Below, piece by piece: positions 10,347-21,034 of a stretch of DNA of 64,000 nt (its first letter is position 1; each line of letters starts with the position of its first letter). Position numbers and translations under genes: made by a program. Origin of the DNA: Apodospora peruviana (lineage: Eukaryota > Ascomycota > Sordariomycetes > Sordariales > Lasiosphaeriaceae); NCBI GenBank assembly GCA_033439685.1, contig JAUEDM010000002.1, positions 806,001 through 870,000 of the forward strand, written 5' to 3'. The notes under the pieces are model-generated. The model made no database searches. It was given only the letters and a program-made list of their open reading frames with translations, and was not told the DNA's origin.

Positions 10347-11485
10347 CTACATCAGTTTGCATGATCTCTTATCAGCCTTAGCATGCTTTGACTTCTCCTT
10401 CCTTCCTGATCCAGGCCTCCACCTTTGTGCAGCCTCCTTCTGAAGCTCCTCAACGTTCACCTCCAACCTCCTTTTGTCCTCCTGCACTTTCTTCATCATC
10501 AGCTCCTGAGCGGCCCTTTCGTTGGCAATTTCTAGCTCAGCCCGCAAGTCTCTTTCTCGCCTGGCCTCTTGCAGCTCCCTTTTCAGCTTCTCGATCTCTT
10601 CCTTGTACTTTTTCTCGAGCATCGCCAGCTCTGACCCGACCTCCAAGCCTACCTTGGTCTGGCTGAGGTCTTTACCACTGTTCATTTCGTCCTGGATCGC
10701 GAGTGTGCCGCGCTTCTTCTTGGACAAGATGTGCTGGATGATCCTGATGGCCGAGAGCTTCCCGTTGTCCTGCCGAAGGACCACGCTCCCCTTGGCAATG
10801 AGTCCTTGCCAGAACTCCGGGTTCGACTTGAGCTCGGCTTCTCGCTGCACGGCGACGCTCTGATCGGTAACCATATTCCACATCGTGGTGGCGAGGACAA
10901 CGCAGCTCAGTCCTCCATCTCCGCAAAGCTTCCTGAACAACCGGAGGTTCTTGAGTGCTGAGCCACTCAGCCGATTGTCCGTGATGCGGTGGAGATAGAT
11001 TATGCCGGCTAGTTTGATGCTTCTTTTGAATGGAATATCCAGCCAGGTGGCGATCTCACGGAGTATATCTGTGTCGGATCGGTTGGTGTCGTCAAATCCA
11101 GGCGTGTCTATGAGAAAGATGTTCATGCCGGCAACACGAGCAGCATGGATGCTGACGGTCGAAGTACCTTGCGGAGCAACAAGGTTAGACGTTTCATATA
11201 TCAGGAGCTAAAATATACGTTACACGTACATGATTCAAGCCCATCTCCAGTCACAGCTGTGTTGGAAAAGTAGGAAATAAAACTGCTTTTCCCCACTCCA
11301 GTGATACCCATGACTGCGATGACGATGCTATCGGGCCTGTCAAAGTATTGTATTCAATAATCATTAGTCTTAAATGAACTATATCAACACAGGGGTTACA
11401 CATACCCAAGATCGGGGATTACCCTGTCCCCATGGCCGCCTTTCCTGACATCGACTTTTCTCGGCAAAGCCTTGTTCCCGGCCAT
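10347..11485 (-). CDS. P-loop GTPase with coiled coil and C-terminal CaaX motif
   Basis: Exons 11485-11406, 11336-11230 and 11167-10347 give 335 residues. The start is the ATG at 11485 (MAGNKALPRK), chosen because an upstream continuation of the frame lacks an ATG and meets a stop. G1 is GITGVGKSS (37-45), then a short switch region CTSTVS and G3 DTPGFDD; TTMWN may replace the usual G4. This resembles the AIG1/septin-like G-domain proteins common in filamentous fungi. The C-terminal third is a Lys/Glu-rich coiled coil. It ends in a basic stretch and Cys-Lys-Leu-Met, a polybasic region plus CaaX box as in Ras/Rho proteins, so prenylation and membrane attachment are likely (inference). Introns are 69 and 62 nt. 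It is divergent from the second GTPase at 12376. Confidence 0.82.
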
Positions 11486-12375
11486 GTCACACACAATATT
11501 GGTGTATTGGGAGACATTGGCTGTCTTTAGGTCGATTAGGTAAGAAAGAATATGATCGGTTTCAAGCTGTGTATGCCTTTCTGCGTCTTTGTCCACGATA
11601 GCTCACTGGGAAGTGACCTGTTTATTTTAAGTGCTGTTCAACTCGAAACTTCCATTTGATATGCAGGATAATAATATGAGTCATGGCAGGCCCAAAGACG
11701 TCCGACCGCCTCGCTTTGAATATGGAATATATTCGGCACTGGCGGCGAATGCATTCATTCCATGGCGGCACATGTTTTGGTCTGGAAGGATTGGGTGAGG
11801 TCTCCAACGCGCAGCAGGAGAAAGGATGCCCATCAACACATGTGCACCCATCATCTGAACTGAGATAACAGCCTGACATGCCCAAAGCACCCACACTTCG
11901 TACATGAGAATACATACAGAACTGGCTCGTCCACAAAGGGCTACTTCGAAGTGCTGTTGGGCATGGTATCCTAATACCAGTGTTGGATTCTGCTGCCCGA
12001 AAAGCCCTGCTGCCCTAACACAGAACATATGCTTGTGTGTTGCCGCGCTTACCGCGCCAAACCCCATAGGCCCCATATCGAACGAGGAAATGAATCCAAT
12101 ATGCATGGGGCAGAGATCCCTGGACATCGAAAAATTCCAAAGTTCCTTTGGCCGAATTTGGGTCAGCCTGTTGTTACGGATTTGCCATTCTACTTCGGCA
12201 GCTTTGGAATCAGAACAATTCCTCATAAGCTGCTGCCCGGCACACCTGACCACCCTGGGTTCCTGGTGTTCTAGAATACACTAGAGTGTTGGTCGGCTTT
12301 TTTACCGCATTCCTCCTCAATCTCTCATCTCTAATTTTTGAACATAGCCTAGGGGCCTGTCAACTTGTTTCTGCC
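11486..12375. other. Intergenic region between two divergent GTPase genes
   Basis: This 0.9-kb gap lies between head-to-head paralogues. Long ORFs overlap on both strands (11681-12253 minus and 11904-12284 plus), but neither shows a recognisable domain. I treat the gap as the shared promoter region. Confidence 0.45.
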
Positions 12376-13751
12376 ATGGACAACCACGTCCAGCAACCGG
12401 AACAAGAGGAGGGTGGCCATCAGTCCGCCATTCTCAGTGAAAATGACTCCCAACAGAAAAAACCTGAAGCAGTGGTGGTAGTGATAATGGGAATGACTGG
12501 CTCAGGCAAGAGCACTTTCATCTCGCTCCTGGCAGACGAGCCCATGGAGATCAAGCATGGCTTGAAGTCAGGTGAGTGCTGAGCCCGACCCGGCTATTTC
12601 TCTGTCAGGAAAAGTATTGACCATTTACTACCGTAATAGACACCACGTCACCCGGAATGTACAGCTTTCGGTCAAACGATAAGACAGTCATCTTGGTCGA
12701 CACATCCAGTTTCGACGACGTAAACCGGGCCGACGCAGAGGTGCTGAAGGATTTGGCACTGTTCTTGTCCGCCCTCCACAAGATCCGGGACGGGGGCGCG
12801 CGATTCGGCGGCGTTGTCTACCTGCACCGTATTACCGACTCGAGGATGGCGGGCTCCGGGCTCAAGAACCTGCGTATCCTCCGGAAGGTGTGCGGTCCGG
12901 AAAGCTACGGCGGCATCGTTCTCGTCACCAACATGTGGGGTGAGATAAATGGACATGAAAGGGGCACACGGATGGCCAAGCAGCGCGAAGTCGAGCTCCA
13001 GAAACCGGAGTTCTGGGGGCCCATGATAGAAAGAGGGAGCAGGATGGTACGGCATGATGGCACTAAAGAGTCTGCCATGAAGATTGTGCAGAGTCTCGTC
13101 GACAAGGACGCCCACTGTGTCCCGCTTGATATCCAACGCGAGTTGGCTATCGAGAATAAGCCGCTCAGTGAGACACAAGCCGGACAGTACGTGCAAATGG
13201 AGACATTAAGAACGAAGGAAAGGTACGAAAGAGAGCTTGTCGATCTCAGAGAGAGTATACAGGAAGCAGTGAAGGAGAACGACAAGGATGCACTTCGCGT
13301 TCTGGAAAAGGAGAAGGTTGCTGCGGAAGTCAAGATTGCCAAGAGTGGCCAGGAGTTCAAGAGCCTCAACGTGACCATGGAGGAACTCCTTGCTCAAGAG
13401 CAGAGCCCCTTGATACAACACCTGGTACCACGGCCGAAGCAGGAGGGAGCTCAAGCCAACGAGACCTGTCAGCTAGGCAATATCACTGTTGCAGGAGAGA
13501 GTGTCAGTGGGCAACTCCAGCCTACAGATGGTCAGATAGGGCCAAAAGACGCCACGCGTTGGCGCAGCCTGACGGATAGGCTGATGGGGATGCTGGCTGT
13601 CTTTAAGCTGCCACGGCTCAAAGGCTCCAAGACAGGCAACACCAAGGACGACACCTCGGAGAAGAGCAGGACATGCCGGAAAACTGGTTACCAAAACAGG
13701 TCAATGAGCCTTGCCACGGGTAACCCTGATACCACGAAGGATCATGCATAA
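12376..13751 (+). CDS. P-loop GTPase-like protein with a degenerate G3 motif
   Basis: Two exons (12376-12571, 12640-13751) with a 68-nt GT-AG intron encode 435 residues. G1 is intact: GMTGSGKST (39-47). The next landmark, DTTSPGMYSF, matches the switch region of the neighbouring paralogue. The G3 site reads DTSSFDD (86-92) instead of DTPGFDD, so the glycine that contacts the gamma phosphate is replaced by Ser. The shared block VVYLHRITDSRMAGSGLKNL and the following TNMW place it in the same family as the minus-strand GTPase at 10347-11485. A long coiled coil (about 200-290) and a disordered basic tail follow. There is no CaaX motif. It probably binds nucleotide but may hydrolyse it poorly (inference). 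Confidence 0.8.
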
Positions 13752-14549
13752 CCAGCTACATCAATTTACGACGTAAATAGCAACCTAGCTTCCCTGTTTA
13801 ATGTCTCCCTCACCCTGAAGTCTTGACGCTCAATGATGACTTGGAAACATCTGCATTCTTTTGACGTTAATGTACTAGAACTAGATGTCTTACGAAATAC
13901 TCCAGACTTGATAGGGGAAATTGTTGATCCACCCAGAACATCACCGTGTTCAGCCGAAAGAGGAGCCAATGTTACATCCCACGCTGCTGCTATTTGCTTA
14001 CCATGCATCATGTACCCAAGCAGTGCGTCTGGGCACAAGCATCTCCATTGTCTGTCCAATCCCCGAATACCGATAAAATAAACACCGAAGCTTCACGGCG
14101 AATCAGACTTTGCAAGTCCGATATCCCACATGATCGGTCTGCGCTCCATTACTCAGCTTAACGTCCCTGGCAAGGTTCCACCCAAATTCGAGGTGAGGTC
14201 CTTGTTACTTATTTCCGTGAACTAAATCACAACTCAAGGCAGATATGTGCCAATTACAAATCGGAAGTCTTGCCGGGTGGGCGCGCATCTTTCTTTGTTG
14301 CCAGCATGTGGATGTGGATGACACATTTACAGAAACATGCATACACCGATACAGTTCGTGGTAATGTCCGCATCCGTCGATGAGATGACTCCAATCTCTG
14401 TCGTAATGATGAGGAGATAAATAGGGCGCGACGTCTGCATTTATGTTATCACATCGCCGTCACTCATGAACTTCAACCAGTCAACTCACCACGGTAGACG
14501 ACAACCTAACATCATATAAACAAACAATTTTTGAGAATATCAGTTCACA
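13752..14549. other. Intergenic region
   Basis: No supported gene. A TATA-like GATAAATAG (14415-14423) lies about 130 bp before the SDR start codon and may be its core promoter. Confidence 0.45.
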
Positions 14550-15581
14550 ATGTCCAGCCCGTCGGACCAGACTCTCCTCGTCACTGGCGCAAACGGATTT
14601 GTGGGAAGCCACATCGTCAAAGCCGCTCTGGAAAAGGGCTACCACGTCCGCGGCAGTGTCCGCTCCGAGAAGTCGGCGGCGGGGGTTCGCACCAATTTCC
14701 CCCAGTACGAAGACAAGCTGTCATTTGCCATCGTACCTGATATCACCAAGCCCGAGCTCTACGAACCGGCGTTCGTGGTGGCCACCAACACCCCGCCCAT
14801 AACCGGCGTAATCAACGTCGCAGCTCCGTTCGTCCTAAACGTCCAGGACCAACGCTGCGACCTCCTCGAGCCGTCCATCGGCGGCGCCGTTTCGATCCTT
14901 GAGGCAGTCAAGCGCTATGGCAAAGACGTCCGGTGCGTCGTCGAAACCTCCTCCTTCGCCGCCATCCTCGACCTCGGCAAGGGCTACCGGCCGGGGTACA
15001 CGTACACGGAAGCGGACTGGAACCCCATGACCTACGATGAGGCGGCCGTCGCCGACGGCTCGACCGCCTACTGCGCGTCCAAAGCGCTCGCCGAGAAGGC
15101 CATGTGGGGCTGGGTCGAGCGCGAGAAGCCGGCCTTCACGCTTGTCACGATCTGCCCGCCGTGGATTTTTGGTCCGCACGTCGGCGGCGTCCGCGACACG
15201 GCCCATCTTAATGAGTCCAGCCACGCGTTGTTCTCGCTGATCGGGGCTAAAGAAGTCCCGCCAATCGATTTTGGCGGGTTCGCTGACGTGCGCACGGTCG
15301 CCGACGCCCATATTGCCGCGTTTGAGAAGGAGGAGGCGGCCGGGCAGCGGTTCCTGACCGGCTCGCACTTTGACTACCAGAGCGTTGTGGACTCGGTGCG
15401 CAAGGAGATACCCGAGCTGGATTCGCGCCTGCCCATGGGCACGCCGGGGAAGTCTGGCGAGGTATACGGCCTGGATGGGAGCAAGGCGGAGAAGGTGTTG
15501 GGTATCAAGTACATTCCTCTGAGCCAGACGATGAAGGACTCATTTTTGCAGTTTCTAGAGGTGGAAAAGGTAGCTGTTTAG
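14550..15581 (+). CDS. Extended short-chain dehydrogenase, dihydroflavonol-4-reductase/GRE2-like
   Basis: This is a single exon of 343 residues, typical for extended SDRs. The N-terminal Rossmann motif is VTGANGFVGSHIV (11-23), with Arg/Ser-rich HVRGSVRSEKS after strand 2 favouring NADP(H). The catalytic set includes VVETSSFAA and Tyr174-x3-Lys178 in YCASKALAEKA. The ICPPWIFGPHV segment is the usual substrate-side loop of this group. It probably reduces a carbonyl of a small molecule (methylglyoxal, aldehyde or ketone) in the cytosol; the substrate cannot be fixed from sequence. The GC-rich third positions and lack of introns fit the O-methyltransferase upstream. No shared cluster backbone is seen. 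Confidence 0.9.
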   Translation: MSSPSDQTLLVTGANGFVGSHIVKAALEKGYHVRGSVRSEKSAAGVRTNFPQYEDKLSFAIVPDITKPELYEPAFVVATNTPPITGVINVAAPFVLNVQDQRCDLLEPSIGGAVSILEAVKRYGKDVRCVVETSSFAAILDLGKGYRPGYTYTEADWNPMTYDEAAVADGSTAYCASKALAEKAMWGWVEREKPAFTLVTICPPWIFGPHVGGVRDTAHLNESSHALFSLIGAKEVPPIDFGGFADVRTVADAHIAAFEKEEAAGQRFLTGSHFDYQSVVDSVRKEIPELDSRLPMGTPGKSGEVYGLDGSKAEKVLGIKYIPLSQTMKDSFLQFLEVEKVAV

Positions 15582-15834
15582 GCCAGTGGTAGTGATCCTT
15601 ATATCGCAGAGATATGTAGTCCCGAGGATCTCTTACGGTCCTTCCACAAAAGGTTTTCAGGGGTTCCTGGCCATGCTTGTTATATGGATCCGCGAACTCA
15701 GTGGATATACTGCAAACCCACCGGGTGCTCGGACCAAATAAGAGGGAGACCTTGACTGAGGCTGCGAGGCAGTGGCCATCGGGAATTCAAAAAATGAAGA
15801 TGGAGAAGAAACGAAGAGTGAACCGAAAATTGAC

Positions 15835-15840
15835 AAAAAA
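15835..15840 (-). terminator. Pol III terminator of tRNA-Lys
   Basis: A run of six T on the minus strand lies 22 nt past the tRNA 3' end, as expected for RNA polymerase III. Confidence 0.65.
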
Positions 15841-15861
15841 GAGAGCAATCGCCGGGAATTG

Positions 15862-15988
15862 AGCCCGACGTGGGGGTCGAACCCACAACCTTGAGATTAA
15901 GAGTCTCACGCTCTACCGATCTGGACGAGGTTAGTTTTATGTCTTGAATAGTTTATGTGGATGGAAAGTCTTACTGAGCTAGCCGGGC
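15862..15988 (-). tRNA. tRNA-Lys(CUU) interrupted in the D-loop
   Basis: On the minus strand the acceptor 5' arm GCCCGGC (15988-15982), TA, and the D-stem half GCTC are followed by A and then a 54-nt insertion (15974-15921). The tRNA resumes with ATCGGTAGAGC, anticodon arm TGAGA-CTCTTAA-TCTCA (anticodon CTT), variable AGGTT, T arm GTGGG-TTCGACC-CCCAC and acceptor 3' GTCGGGC (15869-15863). Without the insertion all four stems pair (one G-U) and the D-loop is a normal 8 nt with GG. The B box GGTTCGACCCC is intact; the A box region is split. There is no insertion at position 37/38, where eukaryotic tRNA introns sit. The discriminator base reads T, which is unusual for Lys. A T6 Pol III stop lies 22 nt downstream. 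Confidence 0.8.
15921..15974 (-). other. Spliceosomal-intron-like insertion inside tRNA-Lys
   Basis: The 54-nt insertion begins GTAAGA, contains ACTAAC 15 nt before its 3' boundary and ends TCCAG. These are the donor, branch site and acceptor of a typical short ascomycete mRNA intron. Exact removal from GT to AG restores GCTCAATCGGTAGAGC, a normal D arm with A15 able to pair with T48. It does not resemble a tRNA endonuclease intron by position or by a bulge-helix-bulge. Confidence 0.7.
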
Positions 15989-17001
15989 ATTTCTTTAGGG
16001 ATGGTTGAAAACCATGGTTGGGGCTGGGCCCTATAAGGGGATGAATGGCTGCTTGCAGGGTCATGGATGGGACGATAATTATGTGGTGGATATGTACAGT
16101 AAGTCTTCAATGCGGCCCCCTGGTCGCCTGGGGAAAGCTTCAGACTTCCGGCCCCACAAACGCTGACCTAGGGGTACCAGTCAAGCCTGGTACCAGCTGT
16201 TCTTTGTCTCTGAATGGTGGCTTCTGTCTTGAATCATCCGCATCGAAAGAGTCTAGGGCATCGAGCACAGTCTGTATGGATTTCTTGAGTCGGAGGTCTG
16301 TGGTCTTAGAATGTGATACGTTGATTCTGTCTGTTCCACATGTAACCATATAGCAGGAAGAAGAACCTCAACTTCTTTGTGGGCAGGAAAACGCTGACCC
16401 TGGCTTCGGCGTGATTGCACCGCGGAGCGAATTCGATTCTGCTGCTGGAACCCAGGAATTGACTATTTACTTTATACTTTTTGGTTTGTTATATTTACGT
16501 CCAATGGTGACATCGCAAAGCGTTTGTTCAGCCTAACGCACTTGGCGTATCTGGAGACTCTGGACGTGATGTTAAGCTAGGTCTTAAAACCGTATACATG
16601 AATTCCACGGCTATGTCCAGCCATTTACAACCTCCCAAGGTGAAACGGCATTTGTATTCCGACATCTCATCGCCGTGAATAATTGGAAAACAACACTATA
16701 GATACTTGCCTCTCCTCGGAACCACAACAAATATGCGCCAACACTTTATTTAGTGTTCAATCACACCCAGAGTCGACTGACGGAAACTTAGATAACCGAC
16801 CTAAGCGCACTTTGTCTCAGATGGAGATATATTGCAGGAACTGCTCTATAGCTGGAACCCAAGTTTTGCTACCTAGTTAGTCTAGTTGCTGATGGATGGC
16901 AGTATTGCCCCTCTGGATGCAAGAATAACGTAAAACGACAGCAGATGGTGTGTCTATATGAGTAACACTAAAAGGAGACCAAATGTCACACATATGTCGC
17001 T
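15989..17001. other. Intergenic region
   Basis: No supported gene, only short ORFs without features on either strand. It includes the upstream side of tRNA-Lys. Confidence 0.5.
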
Positions 17002-18339
17002 TTAATTATAACCTGCATCCTCTGTGTCTTCCTCCTCTGTGGTCTCCCGTCCTATGTCTTCGTCCTCCGTATCCATATCTTTTCTGGTCCGTCTCCGATA
17101 AAATGGCTGACTCTTGGCTGGTGCAGTGTTAGTTGGAGCCATCAATTTTATGCTGAGATCAGACGGTGCGGCTATTGCTGTGGCTTTGTATGCCGCTACA
17201 GCAGCGTCTGTACTCGGCTTTGCAGTCGTGCTGCAATGGCGGCACAGCTTCAGATCGACAAGATCCCTCCCAAGTTTCTTTCCAGTAGGACGAGACCCAA
17301 CAGGTCCATCTCTGCTTGCCCAGTGGACCAGAAGCGAGCCAGCGTAGAAGATCGCCCATGCGCGGTTGTAGTCACCAATTGTGTGGTACTGATGGGCATC
17401 GTAATCCTTCATGGCCGCTGCATACGCTTGTGCTGCGTCCAATTCCCCTCGCCACGTAATTTCGGAGTCGTTGACAGTTTCAAGTGGCCTGAAGAAGGCA
17501 TCGACGTACTTGAAATGGAGAAACCCTCCGTGGCCGGGCGTCGGTTGCACTCGAATTGCACGCCCCAGGGGTTTCCTACTAAGAGCATCCATTTTGGGGA
17601 GCTGGGTGACAATTTCTCCCACATGTGTTGTGGTGCGCTGCGGCCAAGATTCAAGTGTTCTATCCGACGGCGGATCGTATATTTGGCGCGTGTTCCAGCC
17701 ATTAAAGAACACTCATCGAAGGAACTGCTGCATCTCAGTTTCGGTGACTTCTTGGGAGGTGTCCTCATAATGCTTTGCCTTGATTGCGCGGACTAGATCC
17801 TGAAGCTTGGTCACCATCTCACTTGACATCATTTCGGGCCCAGAAATTTCGACATGTCCTTCGCTTACCGGGACAACGTCGCGGCTATCGGCGTGTGCAA
17901 GGTCAGGTGTGGGATTATCCTGAAGATCAGTTACCATCTGACTTGACATCATTCCGGGCCCAGAAATTTCGACATGCCCTTCGTTCACTGGGACGATGTG
18001 ATGGCTGCTGGCGTGACCAGGGTCAGGTATGGGGTTTTCAATAAAGGCAGTGATCACAGAAAAGTCGATGTTCCCTGGTGGCTTAGGGAACGTCTCTTTA
18101 GCTGTCTGTCTTGACTCCCTATCGGCGATGTCGATGGGGCTAGGAAGATTGTCTGAGGTATTTTGACCCACTTGAACGGCCATCGTATTCATGTCGTTGT
18201 TGAGGTTGATGAAGTCAGTAATGGGGCGAATAGGGGTGCCGTAGAGACCAGAGAGGTCCTGGCCCACAGAGACAGTCCCCATGTTGACGTCGCCCGCTAC
18301 TTGGCTGTCATCGCGAAGGTTAGAACGTCGATATCGCAT
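17002..18339 (-). CDS. Unrecognised ORF pair in one frame, interrupted by a single TGA
   Basis: Reading from ATG 18339, 208 codons end at TGA (17715-17713). The same frame then stays open without a break for another 236 codons to 17002. Such continuity suggests one protein of about 445 residues split by a stop, or an intron across the junction: a phase-preserving GTCACC...TAG segment of roughly 87 nt is possible but weak. The upstream half has two 40-residue repeats (VEISGP-MMSS-MVT). The downstream half has an aromatic-rich region (YDAHQYHTIGDYNRAWAIFYAGSLLVHW) and ends in a basic then acidic tail (RRRTRKD, then EEEDTED). An earlier ATG at 18467 opens another frame that would need a splice to join. 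I do not recognise the family. Confidence 0.45.
17799..18038 (-). repeat. Two tandem 120-bp units inside the unknown ORF
   Basis: The segments starting TCCTGAAG at 17799 and 17919 are about 80 percent alike by eye and 120 bp apart, so the repeat keeps the reading frame and encodes a 40-residue unit twice. Both contain GGGCCCAGAAATTTCGACATG. Confidence 0.8.
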
Positions 18340-18467
18340 AGGTCAGATGGGGCCTGAAAAGACCCCAAGACATCATCATTGGCGGTGTCAGTGAAGTCAG
18401 GCATGGAGGGCCTGTCGCAGAAACCGGAAGGAGAAGCAATGTCGGTGATTTCTTCCTTATGGTCCAT

Positions 18468-19587
18468 TCTGTTGAAGATTAAGAGGCTGTAGCCCCTTCT
18501 TCGGAACCGAAAAGTTGTAGGCCACGCAGTTGCCTAGATGAAGAAGGCGCCTGCTGTAGAGCTTGATGTGGTGTGAGTAGGTACGTCTGCATCTCGGCTG
18601 TCAGTGAGTTTATCGGTGACTCCCAGGCACCTTATGTGGGTGGCTGAGTGAAAGGGGGAGATTAGAGACACTCAGCGCTGTGGTTGTCATTGTTGCAGTC
18701 GCGATCAATTCACCGCGTTGACTGCCTTAAGTCTCCACCGCAAAGAAGGAAAGCAGGAACCAAGCAGACTGGTAGAAAAGTCGGAAAGGAAGTTGCGATT
18801 GCGAAGGGAGCCCGAAGCTTCCACGTGACACGATTCATTTCCAGAGTTTAAGTTGGAGAAGGAAGGCGCCAACGCTGAAAGTCACATCAACACCGCGTCA
18901 CCACCTCGGACATTCGACAGAGGGGGACAGGCTTTTATCTAGGTACTTTTTCTCAGATCGGTGAACCACACATCTGTATTTCGCGGCCTGTGAGAACAGA
19001 GAAACTACTGATATTCTGATAACTGGCATCGATTCATCAAACAAGCAATCAAGCTCCTTCCGCTCTCCGTGACAAACGAATGTTCATGGCAGCCATGAGG
19101 GTAGGGACTTATTAGTCTAGACTAGACGTCAGGGCTAAAAACGCCGTCTGAAGCGGCAAACGCTTGACGAGTAATGAGTGCATCATCCATCCGGTGTTAT
19201 TACCTTAGGTACCTCAGTCGTTGATACATGCCGAGAAAAGTCCTGTCGGACCGCCCTCAGCTGGCAGATGTCAATTCCGACAGGGTCTGGCTGGTCATCT
19301 TCACCGCCCACGTGCTGCCTCAGATGGATGTCCCCGGTGCCCCGCAATCCCCAATTCTGCCTCCGGGACCCACCCTGCCATCCAGAGACCAGACGAGACT
19401 GTGTTTGGGCAATTGCCAATTGGCAGATCCCTGGCTGCGAACTCACAGCTGCACTCGCGCCTGCAGTTCGGCACACACATGCCCCTTGCCGACGTGACGA
19501 CCTCTCTCCTTTCCGTCAATTTCTCACGGCCAACAGCCTCTGTCTCGCCCTCTATCTCAAGCTCCCGTTTTGCTTACCGACGCCAAG
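18468..19587. other. Intergenic region, AP-2 mu promoter side
   Basis: No gene supported. It lies between divergent transcripts. Pyrimidine-rich leader sequence precedes the AP-2 mu ATG. Confidence 0.5.
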
Positions 19588-21034
19588 ATGCTGTCCGGCA
19601 TCCTCATCTTCAACCAAAAGGGCGAGAACCTGATTTTCCGCGCTTTCCGCAATGACTGCCGACCGCGACTCGCCGACGTCTTCCGCATCCAGGTCATCAG
19701 CAATGCCCAGGTCCGCTCTCCCATCCTCACTCTCGGCAGCACCACCTTTAGCCATGTCAAGCACGAGAACATCTATCTTGTCGCCATCACCAAGAGCAAC
19801 GCCAATGCTGCGCTCGTCTTTGAGTTCCTCTATCGTCTGATCCAGCTCGGTCGCGGCTACTTTGGCAAATTTGACGAGGAGGCTGTCAAGAACAACTTTG
19901 TCTTGGTGTACGAGCTTCTTGATGGTACGGAAACCCTTCCACGCACGTCGTAGCTACTATCCCATTGTTCTAATGTTGGTTGTTCCTGTCCAGAAATTAT
20001 CGACTTCGGCTACCCCCAAAACACCGAGACCGACACGCTCAAGATGTACATCACCACCGAAGGTGTCAAATCCGAACGCGCCCCCGAAGACTCGGCCAAG
20101 ATCACAATGCAAGCTACCGGTGCGTTATCCTGGCGCAAGGCCGACGTGAAATACCGCAAGAACGAGGCGTTTGTGGACGTGATCGAGGACGTTAATCTGC
20201 TCATGAGCGCCACGGGCGCTGTGCTTCGTGCCGACGTCACCGGCCAGATCATCATGCGCGCATACCTGAGCGGAACACCCGAGTGCAAGTTTGGCTTGAA
20301 CGACCGCCTCCTCCTCGACAACGATGGACTCAACAGCTTGCCCAGTGGGAACAGGCAAGGGAGCAAGGCGACAAAGGCGGCGGCTGGAAGCGTGACGCTC
20401 GAGGACTGCCAGTTCCATCAGTGCGTCAAGCTGGGCAAATTCGACAGTGATCGTATAATTAGCTTTGTCCCGCCGGACGGCGAGTTTGAGCTCATGCGCT
20501 ACCGCGCGACTGAGAATGTCAACTTGCCCTTCAAGGTACACGCCATCGTCAACGAAGTCGGCAAGACCAAGGTCGAGTACAGCATCGGCGTGCGCGCAAA
20601 CTTTGGCTCCAAGCTCTTCGCCACCAATGTTATTGTCCGCATCCCCACGCCGCTCAACACTGCTAGGATCACGGAGCGCTGCACCCAGGGTAAGGCAAAG
20701 TATGAGCCTTCAGAGAACAATATCGTCTGGAAGATTGGCCGTTTCACTGGCCAAAGCGAGTTTGTGCTGAGCGCCGAGGCCGAGTTGACGAGTATGACCA
20801 ACCAAAAGGCCTGGAGTCGGCCGCCGCTCAGCCTGAACTTCAGCTTGTTGATGTTTACAAGCTCGGGTCTCCTGGTGCGCTATCTTAAAGTCTTCGAGAA
20901 GAGTAACTACTCGAGCGTGAAGTGGGTTAGGTATATGACGAGAGCTGGAAGTTATGAGATCAGGTGAGTGACCCCTGCCCTTTTCCACCACGGTAGAGCC
21001 CTTTACTGACGGGGAATGGTGTCAAAGATTTTGA
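19588..21034 (+). CDS. AP-2 clathrin adaptor complex, mu (medium) subunit
   Basis: Exons 19588-19924, 19994-20963 and 21028-21034 encode 437 residues, the normal length for AP-2 mu. The start MLSGILIFNQKGENLIFRAF matches the conserved N-terminus of mu2; an ATG six codons upstream is in frame but less likely. Residues 1-140 are the longin-like domain (LGSTTFSHVKHENIYLVA, YELLDEIIDFGYPQNTE). From about residue 170 follows the mu homology domain with WRKADVKYRKNEAFVDVIE and ending MTRAGSYEIRF. The last exon is only 7 nt (R-F-stop) and follows a 64-nt intron with a CTGAC branch site. The subunit recognises YxxPhi cargo signals during endocytosis at the plasma membrane. This is a housekeeping gene of vertical origin. 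Confidence 0.95.

Noticed and set aside
11681..12284. Overlapping long ORFs on both strands between the GTPases
   Set aside because: No domain, signal or splice structure. Opposing frames overlap, and the region fits a shared promoter.
3103..15581. Secondary-metabolite cluster (FAD oxidase, O-methyltransferase, SDR)
   Set aside because: No PKS, NRPS, terpene synthase, transporter or cluster regulator is present, and unrelated genes lie between.
15870..15990. tRNA-Lys intron as a normal tRNA endonuclease intron
   Set aside because: It sits in the D-loop, not at 37/38, and the anticodon loop is uninterrupted.
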